From JAFAZJ01 sp050183765 (lineage in GTDB: Bacteria; Pseudomonadota; Alphaproteobacteria; Reyranellales; Reyranellaceae): a stretch of DNA of 64,000 nucleotides. The notes under the pieces were generated by a model. The model was not told the DNA's origin, did no database searches, and saw nothing but the letters and a program-made list of their open reading frames with translations. Shown here piece after piece: positions 44,265 through 52,709 of this stretch (position 1 is the first letter of the stretch; every line of letters begins with the position of its first letter). The translations under genes and the position numbers were made by a program. Where the stretch lies: contig JBFXAZ010000015.1 of NCBI GenBank assembly GCA_050183765.1, positions 1-64,000 of the forward strand, given 5' to 3'.

Positions 44265-45808
44265 GGCCGGTAGCCGAAGGAACGCGGTCCGGTCCGGCGC
44301 ATCGGCGCGGCAAGGTTGGCGAACTCGCACAGCAGGCGGCGCGTGTCGCGCGGATCGATGATCTCCTCGACGCCGAAGGCCTCGGCGGTGCGGAAGGGGG
44401 AGCGCACCTGGTTCAGCCGGCCGAGGATTTCGGCCATGTGCTTCTCGCGATCGGGCGCCGCCTCGAGCTCGGCGCGATAGGCCGCCTCGATGCCGCCCTC
44501 GACCGGCAGCGAGCCCCAGTCGCCCGACGGCCAGGCGTAGCGGAAATTGTAGTGGCCCCAGTTCTGGTGCGCCGCACCCGCCACGCCGAAGGCCTTGCGG
44601 ATCAGGATCGAGCACCACGGGCCCCTGGCCTGGTAGATCGCCGTCATCGCGCGCGCGCCGTGGCGGATGGTGGCGGCGGTCTCGGCGGCAACGCCGATGA
44701 CGAAGCCGGGGCAGTCGACGAAGTGCACCACGGGCAGGTGGAAGGTCTCGGCGAGATCGACGAAGCGCGTCACCTTGTGCGCGGTGTCGGCGGTCCATCC
44801 CGCGGCATAGAAATACGGATCGCCGCCCAGCACCGCGACCGGCCAGCCGTCGATGCGCGCCAGGCCGGTGATCATCGAGCGGCCATACAGCTTGCCGATC
44901 TCGAAGAAGCTGTCGCGGTCGACGCAGGCGCGGATGATCGCGCGCATCTGGTAGACCTTGCGCCGGTCGCGCGGCACCAGATCGATCAGCTTGGGATCGG
45001 CCCGGTTGGGATCGTCGGTGATCGGCCCGCGCGCGGCGAGGCTGTCGATCGACGACGGCAGGTAGGACAGGAACCGGCGCGTGCGCGCGAAGGCCTCTTC
45101 CTCGCTCTCGACCTCGTCGTCGACCGAGCCGTTGCGGCAATGGATGTCGGTGCCGCCCAGCTCCTCCTTGGTCACCGGCTCGCCCAGGCGCGCGACCACC
45201 GGAGGGCCGGCGGCGAACATCTGCGAGATGCCCTTGACCATCAGCGAGTAGTGACTCGTCACCAGGCGCGCGGCACCGAGGCCGGCCACCGAGCCCAGGC
45301 CGAGCGCGACGACGGGCACCTTCGAGAGGTTGTCGCAGACCTCCTCCCAGCCGGGGTTGCGCGGCACATAGGTGCGGCCGGTCTGCTCGTAGGATTTCAC
45401 CGAGCCGCCGCCGCCGGTGCCGTCGATCAGGCGCACGATGGGGATGCCGAGCTCGCCGGCCATCCGCTCGGCGATCACCTGCTTCTCGTGGATCGCCGCG
45501 TCGGCCGCGCCGCCGCGCACGGTGAAGTCGTCGCCGCCCACCGCCACCGGCCGGCCCTCGATGCGGCCGCGGCCGCAGACGAAGTTCGAGGGCTGGAAAT
45601 CGAGCAGGACACCGTTGTCGTCGTACTGCGCCTTGCCGCCCAGCGCGCCGATCTCGTGGAAGCTGCCGGGGTCGAGCAGGCGGTCGATGCGCTCGCGCAC
45701 CGTCAGCTTGCCGCCGTCGTGCTGGCGCTTGACCTTGTCGGGCCCGCCCATGCGCCGGCCCATCGCCTCGCGGCGGTGCAACTCGTCGATTTCCGGCTGC
45801 CAGCTCAT
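44261..45808 (-). CDS. Acyl-CoA carboxylase carboxyltransferase (beta) subunit
   Basis: A 515-residue biotin-dependent carboxyltransferase with the two crotonase-like halves of the propionyl/methylcrotonyl-CoA carboxylase beta family. N-terminal marks are GGKLTVRERIDRLLDPGSF and DDFTVRGGAADAAIHEKQ; the oxyanion regions include LIDGTGGGG and, in the second half, FVDCPGFVIG and WGHYNFRYAW. It would move CO2 from biotin to an acyl-CoA. No biotin carboxylase or biotin-carrier subunit is encoded in the window, so it must pair with a distant one. Substrate uncertain. Confidence 0.92.
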   Translation of the reverse strand: MSWQPEIDELHRREAMGRRMGGPDKVKRQHDGGKLTVRERIDRLLDPGSFHEIGALGGKAQYDDNGVLLDFQPSNFVCGRGRIEGRPVAVGGDDFTVRGGAADAAIHEKQVIAERMAGELGIPIVRLIDGTGGGGSVKSYEQTGRTYVPRNPGWEEVCDNLSKVPVVALGLGSVAGLGAARLVTSHYSLMVKGISQMFAAGPPVVARLGEPVTKEELGGTDIHCRNGSVDDEVESEEEAFARTRRFLSYLPSSIDSLAARGPITDDPNRADPKLIDLVPRDRRKVYQMRAIIRACVDRDSFFEIGKLYGRSMITGLARIDGWPVAVLGGDPYFYAAGWTADTAHKVTRFVDLAETFHLPVVHFVDCPGFVIGVAAETAATIRHGARAMTAIYQARGPWCSILIRKAFGVAGAAHQNWGHYNFRYAWPSGDWGSLPVEGGIEAAYRAELEAAPDREKHMAEILGRLNQVRSPFRTAEAFGVEEIIDPRDTRRLLCEFANLAAPMRRTGPRSFGYRP

Positions 45809-45824
45809 GGCGCATGTCCCTCCG

Positions 45825-46475
45825 TCAGCGTAGCGGGAAGCCGACCATCGACTCGAGCTCGGCGATGGCGGCGGCAGGGTCCCCGACCTTGATGGTGCGC
45901 ATGCCCATGGCGCGCGCCGGCTTCAGGTTCACGCCGAGGTCGTCGAGATAGATGCAGGCTTCCGGCACGACTCCGAGCAGGTCGCAGGCGTGTCGATAGA
46001 TGCGCGGGTCGGGCTTGCGCATGCCGAGCTTGCTCGACTCCACCACATGCTCGAACAGGCGCATGATCTCAGCAACCTGACGCGCGCGGTCCGGCGACGC
46101 GGCCATGCCCGGGCCGTCGCCGGCCTTCATGTTGTTGGTGATGCATGCGACCCGGTGACGCGCACGCACACGCCTCAGGGCCTCGACCATCTGCGGGCGC
46201 ACCGCGCCGCTGATCGAGTCGAGCACACGGCGGCCATCGAGCGCGTGGCCCGCGGCCTGGGCCTCGGCCTCGAAGGCGAGGACGAATTCGTCGCGGCTGA
46301 TTTCACTTCTTTCCATCCGCGCCCAGGCGTTGGCGTCGGGGTTGCGGGCATTCAGGCCGCGGATGAAACTTTCGGGAAGGCCGATCTCACGCTCATAGCG
46401 CGCAAAGGCGTCGAACGGCGACTCGAGGATGACGCCACCAAAATCCCACAACACCGCTTCGATCTTTTCCGGCAT
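45825..46475 (-). CDS. HAD-superfamily hydrolase
   Basis: A 216-residue HAD hydrolase. Motif I is AVLWDFGGVI (nucleophile Asp), motif II the Thr in VACITNNMK, motif III the Lys of SSKLGMRKPDP and motif IV IYLDDLGVNLKPAR. The YihX/acyl-phosphatase-like DFGGV form is seen. It would hydrolyse a phosphoester or act on an acyl phosphate; the substrate is unknown. The start is the ATG at 46475 after GGGAAT. It lies 16 bp upstream of the carboxyltransferase start on the same strand. Confidence 0.9.
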   Translation of the reverse strand: MPEKIEAVLWDFGGVILESPFDAFARYEREIGLPESFIRGLNARNPDANAWARMERSEISRDEFVLAFEAEAQAAGHALDGRRVLDSISGAVRPQMVEALRRVRARHRVACITNNMKAGDGPGMAASPDRARQVAEIMRLFEHVVESSKLGMRKPDPRIYRHACDLLGVVPEACIYLDDLGVNLKPARAMGMRTIKVGDPAAAIAELESMVGFPLR

Positions 46476-46756
46476 TCCCTGATCTCCGCTCCCCGAATGA
46501 CTGACGTGACGAATGCTGAAGCCCAACGACCTTGATCGAAATGCAAACCCCGACTAGATGGCGCGCATCGTCGATACCCCGCCGTCCTGACGCACTATGG
46601 CGGGCAGCGTATCGCCGCGCGCGTTGTGGCGCGAGCGAGACGATGGACGTACCGCCGCGTCCTTCCGATCTGCAGACGGCGTCTGGCCGCTGGAGAACCG
46701 AGCCCGGGGATCAACGATCCCGGGGCCGTGCCCTGTCGTTGGAGATATCCCCGATC

Positions 46757-47404
46757 ATGTCGATCCACGCCGCTCCCGAGCTGACCGATGCGCCGCGAAT
46801 CGATGGCCGCAACCTCAGGGCCGAGAGCACCCGTCGCAAGATCATCGTGGGGGCCCGCGCGCTGGTCGAGGAGCAGGCGCGCCTGCCGAAGGTCGCCGAT
46901 GTCGCGCGTCGCTCCGACGTGTCGGTGCGCTCGGTGTTCCAGCACTACCAGGACGTCGAGACCCTGTTCATCGCCGTGGTCGACGCCGTGACCGACGACC
47001 TCGAAAGCGCCCAGTCCGACATCGACGATAGCGGCCCGCTGCGGACGCGCGTACGGCGACTGACCGAGCAGCAATGCCAGATTTACGAGCGCCTGATGCC
47101 GGTGGTCCTGGCCGGCCGCCAGCTCAATCCCCCGCCGGCCGCCCTGGTCGAGCGCAGCGAGGGGGACCGCGTCGCCCTGGGCCGACGGCTGGAAACAATT
47201 TTCCGTCCCGAACTGGCATCACTGACGAGCGTGGCGCGGGCCGAAACGATCGATGCCCTGCAGGCCGTGGCGGACTGGGATTGCTGGATCGGCCTGCGCC
47301 GACGCCAAGGGATGGCGCCCGAGCGGGCCACAACCACAATGGATCGATTGATCCTTGCTGTTCTATGGTCTGCAACAAATAACGATGGATTGATGATAGC
47401 TTAA
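46757..47404 (+). CDS. TetR-family regulator, first of a tandem pair
   Basis: A 215-residue regulator with an N-terminal TetR helix-turn-helix (GRNLRAESTRRKIIVGARAL then VADVARRSDVSVRSVFQHY) and a divergent helical ligand domain. It closely resembles the next gene in the DNA-binding part: both have RS[VI]FQH[YF] and LFIAV. The start is the ATG at 46757, with GGAGAT upstream. The ligand is unknown, and no target gene is obvious in the neighbourhood. It runs divergently from the HAD gene. Confidence 0.88.
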   Translation: MSIHAAPELTDAPRIDGRNLRAESTRRKIIVGARALVEEQARLPKVADVARRSDVSVRSVFQHYQDVETLFIAVVDAVTDDLESAQSDIDDSGPLRTRVRRLTEQQCQIYERLMPVVLAGRQLNPPPAALVERSEGDRVALGRRLETIFRPELASLTSVARAETIDALQAVADWDCWIGLRRRQGMAPERATTTMDRLILAVLWSATNNDGLMIA

Positions 47405-47473
47405 CAGTCGGCCCGGGTTGCGAAGGATAACTTAGGCCGATATTGCAGTTAAATTTTATATTTAAGGCTTACT
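47405..47473 (+). promoter_or_regulatory. A+T-rich promoter region of the second TetR gene
   Basis: Between the two regulators lies an A+T-rich segment (ttaaattttatatttaa near 47448-47465), rare in this window. A TTGCGA-17 bp-TATTGC pair at 47418-47446 is a possible promoter, but the match is weak. Confidence 0.35.
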
Positions 47474-48175
47474 ATGAACAGCAATTACTGGATGGTTGAT
47501 GATCCTGCCATCCGGCTTGACCGGCCCGTCGTGACCGAGCCCAAGCCGGCCCAAGCCGCCAAGGTCGATGGCCGCACGCTGCGGTCTGAGCGGACCCGCG
47601 AACGCATCGTGAGTGCCGCCCTGGACCTGATCCGCGAGGGTGAAGCGCAACCCCGCACGGCGGTGATCGCCGATCGGGCCGGCGTTTCGGTGCGCTCGAT
47701 CTTCCAGCATTTCGCCGACACCGAGGCGCTGTTCATCGCCGTCGCCGACCGCGTCGTGCGCGATGTGCTGAAGCTGGCGCGCGCGATCCCCGAATCGGCC
47801 TCGCTCGACGACCGGGTCGCCGCCCTGCTCGAGCAGCGGGCCGAGATCTGCGAGACCCTGATGCCGTTGCTGCGCTCGGCGACGATCCACCAGTCGGGCT
47901 CCGCGTCGCTCGCCGAACGCGCCCGCGCCGGCCGGATGTACGCCCGTTTCCGCTCCGAGCAGGTGCTGCGGCCCGAGCTCGACCGCCTGCCGCCGGTCGT
48001 GCGCCAGGAGACCCTGGACGCGCTCACCGCGGCGATGGACTGGGAAACCTGGGCCAATCTGCGCCTGCAGTACGGGCTGGAGCCGCGCGGCGCGGCCTCC
48101 GTGATGCGTCGCATGCTGGTCTCGATCCTGGGCCATGCCCTGGCCGAGGCGGGCGCGGCGCGGGCCGCCGACTAG
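47474..48175 (+). CDS. TetR-family regulator, second of a tandem pair
   Basis: A 233-residue regulator. The DNA-binding part (GRTLRSERTRERIVSAALDL, VIADRAGVSVRSIFQHFADT, EALFIAVADRVVRDV) aligns with that of the gene upstream, indicating a tandem duplication with later divergence of the C-terminal ligand domains. The N-terminal 30 residues are an extra, hydrophilic extension. The ATG at 47474 has no strong ribosome-binding site but lies just after the A+T-rich stretch. It may control the SGNH/carbamoyltransferase cassette 68 bp downstream; this is an inference from position. Confidence 0.88.
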   Translation: MNSNYWMVDDPAIRLDRPVVTEPKPAQAAKVDGRTLRSERTRERIVSAALDLIREGEAQPRTAVIADRAGVSVRSIFQHFADTEALFIAVADRVVRDVLKLARAIPESASLDDRVAALLEQRAEICETLMPLLRSATIHQSGSASLAERARAGRMYARFRSEQVLRPELDRLPPVVRQETLDALTAAMDWETWANLRLQYGLEPRGAASVMRRMLVSILGHALAEAGAARAAD

Positions 48176-48243
48176 GGCTGGATCAACGTAACGCGGCCTT
48201 ACGCGCCTTGCCTAGCTCGCGGCCATCGGGCTAGTGACGGGGC

Positions 48244-49440
48244 ATGCATGGATGGCTGCGTGCGGCGTTGCACTGGTTCTTGCTCGCCGCAGGGATTGTT
48301 TCCGGTATCGCGATCGGCATTCTGGCGCTGCGCTCGATGGTGTGGGCGGCGGCCTTTGGCGCGATCGGCGCCTTGCTGGCGGCGATCTTTCTGAATACCC
48401 GGTCGGTCCGCAACGCGGCCGTCACCTTCATCACCATCTTTGCCTGCCTGCTCGTCGCCGAAGGCGTCATCGCCTATAGCCAGCGCCCGCAGCCGCAGGC
48501 GAACGGCGGGCGGCCGGAGCCGGTCGCCAATCTGATCGCATTCTTCGAGCCGCAGCCGCTGTTCGTGGCCGATCCGGCGCTGGGCTGGAAGCTGCGCCCG
48601 TCCTCGGTGATCCGGGCCGTGCGCGCCCGCGGCGAGCACATCATCTACGACGCCCGCTACACCATCGACGCGCGCGGACAGCGCGTGACGCCCGCCAGCA
48701 ATCCGGAGGGCGAGACGGTGCTGTTCATGGGCGATTCGTTCATGTTCGGCGACGGCCTGGCCGACACCGAGACCATGCCCGAGCGCTTCGCGCTGAAGAC
48801 CGGCCGCCGCTTCAACGTGGTGAATCTGGGCGTCTCGGCCTATGGGCCGCATCAGGTCATGCGGCAGATCGAGGAGGGCGTGGTCGACCGCGCGATCGAA
48901 GGCAAGGGCAAGGTGCGGATCGCCTTCCTCTACTTCAACGACGACCAGCTGCCGCGCGCCGCCGGGGACAAGAACCAGGAGTGGTGGTGGAAGGTCGCCC
49001 CGCAATACGAGCGCACGGACGACGGCGTCCGCCTGGTCGGCACCGCCGCCGAGGCGTGGGATCGCCGCGGGCCGATCGAGCGCGCCGTCTCCGAGGCGGT
49101 GCGGAACTCGGTGATCGCCCCGCATATCAGGCGGATCGTGCGCGCCTATCCGCAGCTGATGCTGTCGGAGGCCCTGGTCAAACGGATCCGGCAGCTCGTG
49201 CGCGAGCGCTACGGCGCCGAGCTGGTCGTGATCTACTGGAGCAAGGATCCGTCGAGATTCTATCCGACGACCATCTCCTGGATGATCGAGCGCACCGGCG
49301 CGCCGATGATGTTCATCCCCGACGTCATGCCGGGCGCCGGCCTGACCCTGGAAAACGCCCTGATTCCCGAGGATGGCCATCCCAACGGGCGGTTCAACGA
49401 CGCGATCGCCGCCGAGCTGGCCAAGCGCTACATCCGCTAG
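48244..49440 (+). CDS. Membrane-anchored SGNH/GDSL-type hydrolase or O-acyltransferase-like protein
   Basis: A 398-residue protein with two N-terminal membrane helices (LHWFLLAAGIVSGIAIGILA and a second at about 55-75) and a periplasmic SGNH domain. Block I is VLFMGDSFMFGDG with the nucleophile Ser, the Gly/Asn region NLGVSAYGPHQVMRQ follows, and the terminal EDGHPNGRFN contains the Asp-His pair. Such domains de-esterify or acetylate glycans. It begins a four-gene cassette (SGNH, SxtJ, DUF5989, carbamoyltransferase) with consistent order and tight spacing. Confidence 0.83.
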   Translation: MHGWLRAALHWFLLAAGIVSGIAIGILALRSMVWAAAFGAIGALLAAIFLNTRSVRNAAVTFITIFACLLVAEGVIAYSQRPQPQANGGRPEPVANLIAFFEPQPLFVADPALGWKLRPSSVIRAVRARGEHIIYDARYTIDARGQRVTPASNPEGETVLFMGDSFMFGDGLADTETMPERFALKTGRRFNVVNLGVSAYGPHQVMRQIEEGVVDRAIEGKGKVRIAFLYFNDDQLPRAAGDKNQEWWWKVAPQYERTDDGVRLVGTAAEAWDRRGPIERAVSEAVRNSVIAPHIRRIVRAYPQLMLSEALVKRIRQLVRERYGAELVVIYWSKDPSRFYPTTISWMIERTGAPMMFIPDVMPGAGLTLENALIPEDGHPNGRFNDAIAAELAKRYIR

Positions 49441-49490
49441 CCGGTGTATGATACCAACCGGCACCTGCCGGCAGACGGAGACCAGTCAGG

Positions 49491-49925
49491 ATGGCTGCAC
49501 GCCATGGCTTGCACGAGGATCTGACGCGCGAGGAAGAGGTCAAGGGCAGCTCGAACCGCTCGTTCGGGCTGGTCTTCACCGCTTTCTTCGCCATCGTCGC
49601 CGCCCTGTCGGCCTGGAAGCATGGTTGGATGTGGCCATGGGCGGGGGGCCTCGCGGTCGTCTGTCTGGCCGTCTCGCTCTTCGCCGCCGACATCCTGGCG
49701 CCGCTCAACCGGGCGTGGACGAAGCTCGGCCTGCTGCTGGGCAAGATCGTCGCGCCGGTCGTGCTGGGCCTGCTGTTCTTCCTGTCGATCGTGCCGATCG
49801 GCCTGATCATGCGCGCGCGCGGCAAGGATCTGCTGCGCCTGAAATTCGACCGCGCCGCGCGCAGCTACTGGATCGAGCGCACGCCGCCGGGCCCACCGCC
49901 CGAGACGATGCGCAAGCAGTTCTGA
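49491..49925 (+). CDS. SxtJ-family membrane protein
   Basis: A 144-residue membrane protein with three to four hydrophobic segments (FGLVFTAFFAIVAALSAW, GGLAVVCLAVSLFAAD, VAPVVLGLLFFLSIVPIGLI) and the typical ending DLLRLKFDRAARSYWIERTPPGP. This matches the SxtJ family, found in saxitoxin clusters and in many bacteria beside carbamoyltransferases. Its biochemical role is unknown. It starts 50 bp after the SGNH gene and precedes the DUF5989 gene by 14 bp. Confidence 0.85.
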   Translation: MAARHGLHEDLTREEEVKGSSNRSFGLVFTAFFAIVAALSAWKHGWMWPWAGGLAVVCLAVSLFAADILAPLNRAWTKLGLLLGKIVAPVVLGLLFFLSIVPIGLIMRARGKDLLRLKFDRAARSYWIERTPPGPPPETMRKQF

Positions 49926-49939
49926 GGGGATGTCCTGAG

Positions 49940-50089
49940 ATGTGGTTTCTGAGAGAGATCTGGGACTTCCTGAGGGTCCGCAAGAAGTTCTGGCTGCTGC
50001 CGATCCTGATCATGATGGTGCTGCTGGGCGGCCTGCTGGTGCTGACCAAGGGCAGCGCGATCGCACCCTTCATCTACACGATCTTCTGA
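49940..50089 (+). CDS. DUF5989-family single-helix membrane protein
   Basis: A 49-residue protein that begins MWFLREIWDFLRVRKKFWLL, followed by one membrane helix (PILIMMVLLGGLLVLTKGSA) and the ending IAPFIYTIF. This is the DUF5989 family, consistently encoded between SxtJ-like and carbamoyltransferase genes. Its small size and single helix suggest an accessory subunit of a membrane complex. The carbamoyltransferase starts 4 bp after its stop. Confidence 0.88.
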   Translation: MWFLREIWDFLRVRKKFWLLPILIMMVLLGGLLVLTKGSAIAPFIYTIF

Positions 50090-50093
50090 TTCG

Positions 50094-51926
50094 ATGCGTA
50101 TCCTGGGCCTCTCCGCCTTCTATCACGACAGCGCCGCGGCACTGGTCGTCGACGGCACCTTGGTGGCCGCAGCCCAGGAGGAACGCTTCACGCGCAAGAA
50201 GCACGACGCGCGTTTCCCCGAGCACGCCGTTAAATACTGCCTCGACCACGCCGGCCTGAAGCTCTCGGGCATCGATCACGTCGCCTTCTACGACAAGCCG
50301 TTCCTGAAGTTCGAGCGGCTGCTCGAGACCTATCTCGCCTTCGCCCCCCGGGGCTTCCGCTCCTTCAGCATGGCCATGCCGCTGTGGCTGCGCGAGAAGC
50401 TGTTCCAGAAGACCCTGCTGCGCGACGAGCTGAAGAAGCACGCGCCGGACTTCGACTGGCACAACAGGCTGCTGTTCGGCGAGCATCACCAGAGCCACGC
50501 CGCGTCGGCGTTCTTCCCCTCGCCCTTCGAGGAAGCCGCCGTGCTGACCATGGACGGCGTCGGCGAGTGGGCGACGACGTCGCTGGCGCACGGCAAGGGC
50601 CACGATTTGGAGATGCTACGCGAGCTGCACTTCCCGCACTCGATCGGCCTGCTCTACTCCGCGTTCACCTACTACACCGGCTTCAAGGTGAACTCCGGCG
50701 AGTACAAGGTGATGGGGCTGGCGCCCTACGGCGAGCCGCGCTTCGCCAAGACGATCCTCGACAATTTGGTCGACCTGAAGGAGGACGGCACGTTCCGGCT
50801 CGACCAGAGCTACTTCGACTATTGCACCGGCCTGCGCATGACGAACGCGAAGTTCGACGCGCTGTTTGACGGTCCGGCGCGCACGCCGGAAAAGCTGCTG
50901 ACGCAGCGCGAGATGGACCTCGCCGCCTCGGTGCAGGCCGTGACCGAGGAGATCGTGCTGCGGCTCGCGCGCTCGGTGCGCAAGGAGACCGGCCTGAAGA
51001 ACCTCTGCCTGGCCGGCGGCGTGGCGCTGAACTGCGTCGCCAACGGCAAGGTGCATCGCGACGGCATCTTCGACCGGATATGGGTGCAGCCGGCGGCCGG
51101 CGACGCCGGCGGCGCAGTGGGCGCGGCCTTCGCCGCCTATCACGGCTTCCACCGCCAGCCGCGCGCGCTCAACGGCAAGCTCGACGGCATGGCCGGCTCC
51201 TATCTCGGCCCGAGCTACGACGACGCCGCCGCCGCACGCCTGAAAGCCGCCGGCGCCGTCGTGCACGAGCTGTCCTACGACGACCTGATCGAGCGCACGG
51301 CGCAGGCACTGGCCGACCAGAAGGCGGTCGGCTGGATGCGCGGGCGCATGGAGTTCGGCCCGCGCGCGCTGGGCGGCCGCTCGATCCTGGGCGACGCGCG
51401 CTCGCCCTCGATGCAGAAGATGCTCAATCTCAAGGTGAAGTACCGCGAGTCGTTCCGGCCCTTCGCCCCGGCGGTGCTGCGTGAGGATGTCGGCCAGTAT
51501 TTCGAGTTCGACGCCGACAGCCCATACATGCTGATGGTCGCCCCGGTGCGGCCGGAGCGGCGGCGCGAGATGACGGCGGAAGAGCACGCGCTGTTCGGCA
51601 TCGACAAGCTCAACGTGCCGCGTTCCGACATCCCGGCTGTGACGCATGTCGACTACTCCGCGCGCATCCAGACCGTGCACCGCGAGACCAATCCGGCCTA
51701 CCACGACCTGATCGCGCGCTTCCGCGCCAAGACCGGCTGCGCGGTGATCGTCAACACCAGCTTCAACGTGCGCGGCGAGCCCATCGTCTGCACGCCCGAG
51801 GACGCCTTCCGCTGCTTCATGGGCAGCGAGATCGAGGTGCTGGTGGTCGGCAACTGCCTGCTGCTGAAGGAAGAGCAGGATCCCAAGCTGAAGATCGACT
51901 ACAAGGACGACTTCGAGCTGGATTGA
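50094..51926 (+). CDS. Carbamoyltransferase (NodU/CmcH family)
   Basis: A 610-residue enzyme. The N-terminal ASKHA-like domain opens MRILGLSAFYHDSAAALVVDG with EERFTRKKHD, and contains GEHHQSHAASAFF and the Fe/ATP-site region NSGEYKVMGLAPYG. The C-terminal YrdC-like domain includes RMEFGPRALGGRSILGD and NTSFNVRGEPIV. It moves a carbamoyl group from carbamoyl phosphate via carbamoyl-AMP to a hydroxyl of a sugar or small molecule. In the cassette it may decorate a secreted glycan. The length is typical. Confidence 0.95.
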   Translation: MRILGLSAFYHDSAAALVVDGTLVAAAQEERFTRKKHDARFPEHAVKYCLDHAGLKLSGIDHVAFYDKPFLKFERLLETYLAFAPRGFRSFSMAMPLWLREKLFQKTLLRDELKKHAPDFDWHNRLLFGEHHQSHAASAFFPSPFEEAAVLTMDGVGEWATTSLAHGKGHDLEMLRELHFPHSIGLLYSAFTYYTGFKVNSGEYKVMGLAPYGEPRFAKTILDNLVDLKEDGTFRLDQSYFDYCTGLRMTNAKFDALFDGPARTPEKLLTQREMDLAASVQAVTEEIVLRLARSVRKETGLKNLCLAGGVALNCVANGKVHRDGIFDRIWVQPAAGDAGGAVGAAFAAYHGFHRQPRALNGKLDGMAGSYLGPSYDDAAAARLKAAGAVVHELSYDDLIERTAQALADQKAVGWMRGRMEFGPRALGGRSILGDARSPSMQKMLNLKVKYRESFRPFAPAVLREDVGQYFEFDADSPYMLMVAPVRPERRREMTAEEHALFGIDKLNVPRSDIPAVTHVDYSARIQTVHRETNPAYHDLIARFRAKTGCAVIVNTSFNVRGEPIVCTPEDAFRCFMGSEIEVLVVGNCLLLKEEQDPKLKIDYKDDFELD

Positions 51927-52043
51927 ATCGGTCGATTCGGTGCCGTTTCAGTCGCGCATACGTCGCGTAGGGCTGGTTGAGCTCCTTCGGCGCGCGTTGC
52001 GCATGCAAGGCCTGCCGCACCCGCACGGGTCGATCGGTGGCGA

Positions 52044-52622
52044 TCAGCAGTCCTCCGCCGGTCGAGGGGCACGCCGGGCCAGATTGTGGAGCGAGGCCTC
52101 GGTCGCCCTGGCGTTGCGCAGCGCATACCAGACGAAGAAGTCCTTCTCGGTCGATTCCGAATCGAAGCCCAGCTCGTCGTCGAGGTTCACATCGCCGGCC
52201 GGCGTTCCGTCCTCGTAGGGATAGGCGCGCGGGTTGAGCGCGCCTGCTTCGATCGAGCGGACCTGAAGGCCGTACACCGACAGGACGCGCCGGTCCGTGA
52301 TCGCGTAGCCGCGCGCGCTGGCGGCCGCGCGCATCAGCGTCGGCGGCAGAAATATCAGCGAAAGGCCGAGCACCAGTCCGATCGCGATGAACTCCAGGCT
52401 ATAAGGGCTTCGCGGATCGGGCGCGAAGTTTCGCGACGCGGCCCAGGCCAGGACGAACAGCGCCATCGCCGTGAAGATGAAGCCGAGATATCGGATCTGC
52501 CGCACCGTCGTGCGTTTGTAGTAGCGCGGGTCGGGCTGCTCCAAGCGCACGAGCTTCTCGCCCTCCGCCAATCGGCCCTCGACGACGTCACGCACACGGA
52601 CGGCCACGTTGGTATCGATCAT
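52044..52622 (-). CDS. Membrane protein with a PH-like segment, unknown function
   Basis: A 192-residue protein. After a hydrophilic N-terminus (VVEGRLAEGEKLVRLEQPDP) come two membrane helices (YLGFIFTAMALFVLAWAA and FIAIGLVLGLSLIFLPPTL) and a cytoplasmic beta-rich stretch beginning GYAITDRRVLSVYGLQVRSI, resembling the bacterial pleckstrin-homology segment of small YdbT/DUF304-type proteins. The last 50 residues are hydrophilic. It is monocistronic, with no functional context. Confidence 0.7.
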   Translation of the reverse strand: MIDTNVAVRVRDVVEGRLAEGEKLVRLEQPDPRYYKRTTVRQIRYLGFIFTAMALFVLAWAASRNFAPDPRSPYSLEFIAIGLVLGLSLIFLPPTLMRAAASARGYAITDRRVLSVYGLQVRSIEAGALNPRAYPYEDGTPAGDVNLDDELGFDSESTEKDFFVWYALRNARATEASLHNLARRAPRPAEDC

Positions 52623-52709
52623 TTCGCAAAGCGTACCACGGACCGGCTTCCGGCTCGACGCCTCCGGGAGCGCTCGCTACGGTCCTGGCGAGCCACAACG
52701 GAATCATCG

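Noticed and set aside
44438..45892. A 484-codon plus-strand frame opposite the carboxyltransferase
   Set aside because: It is the antisense of a clear enzyme gene and has no recognisable domain.
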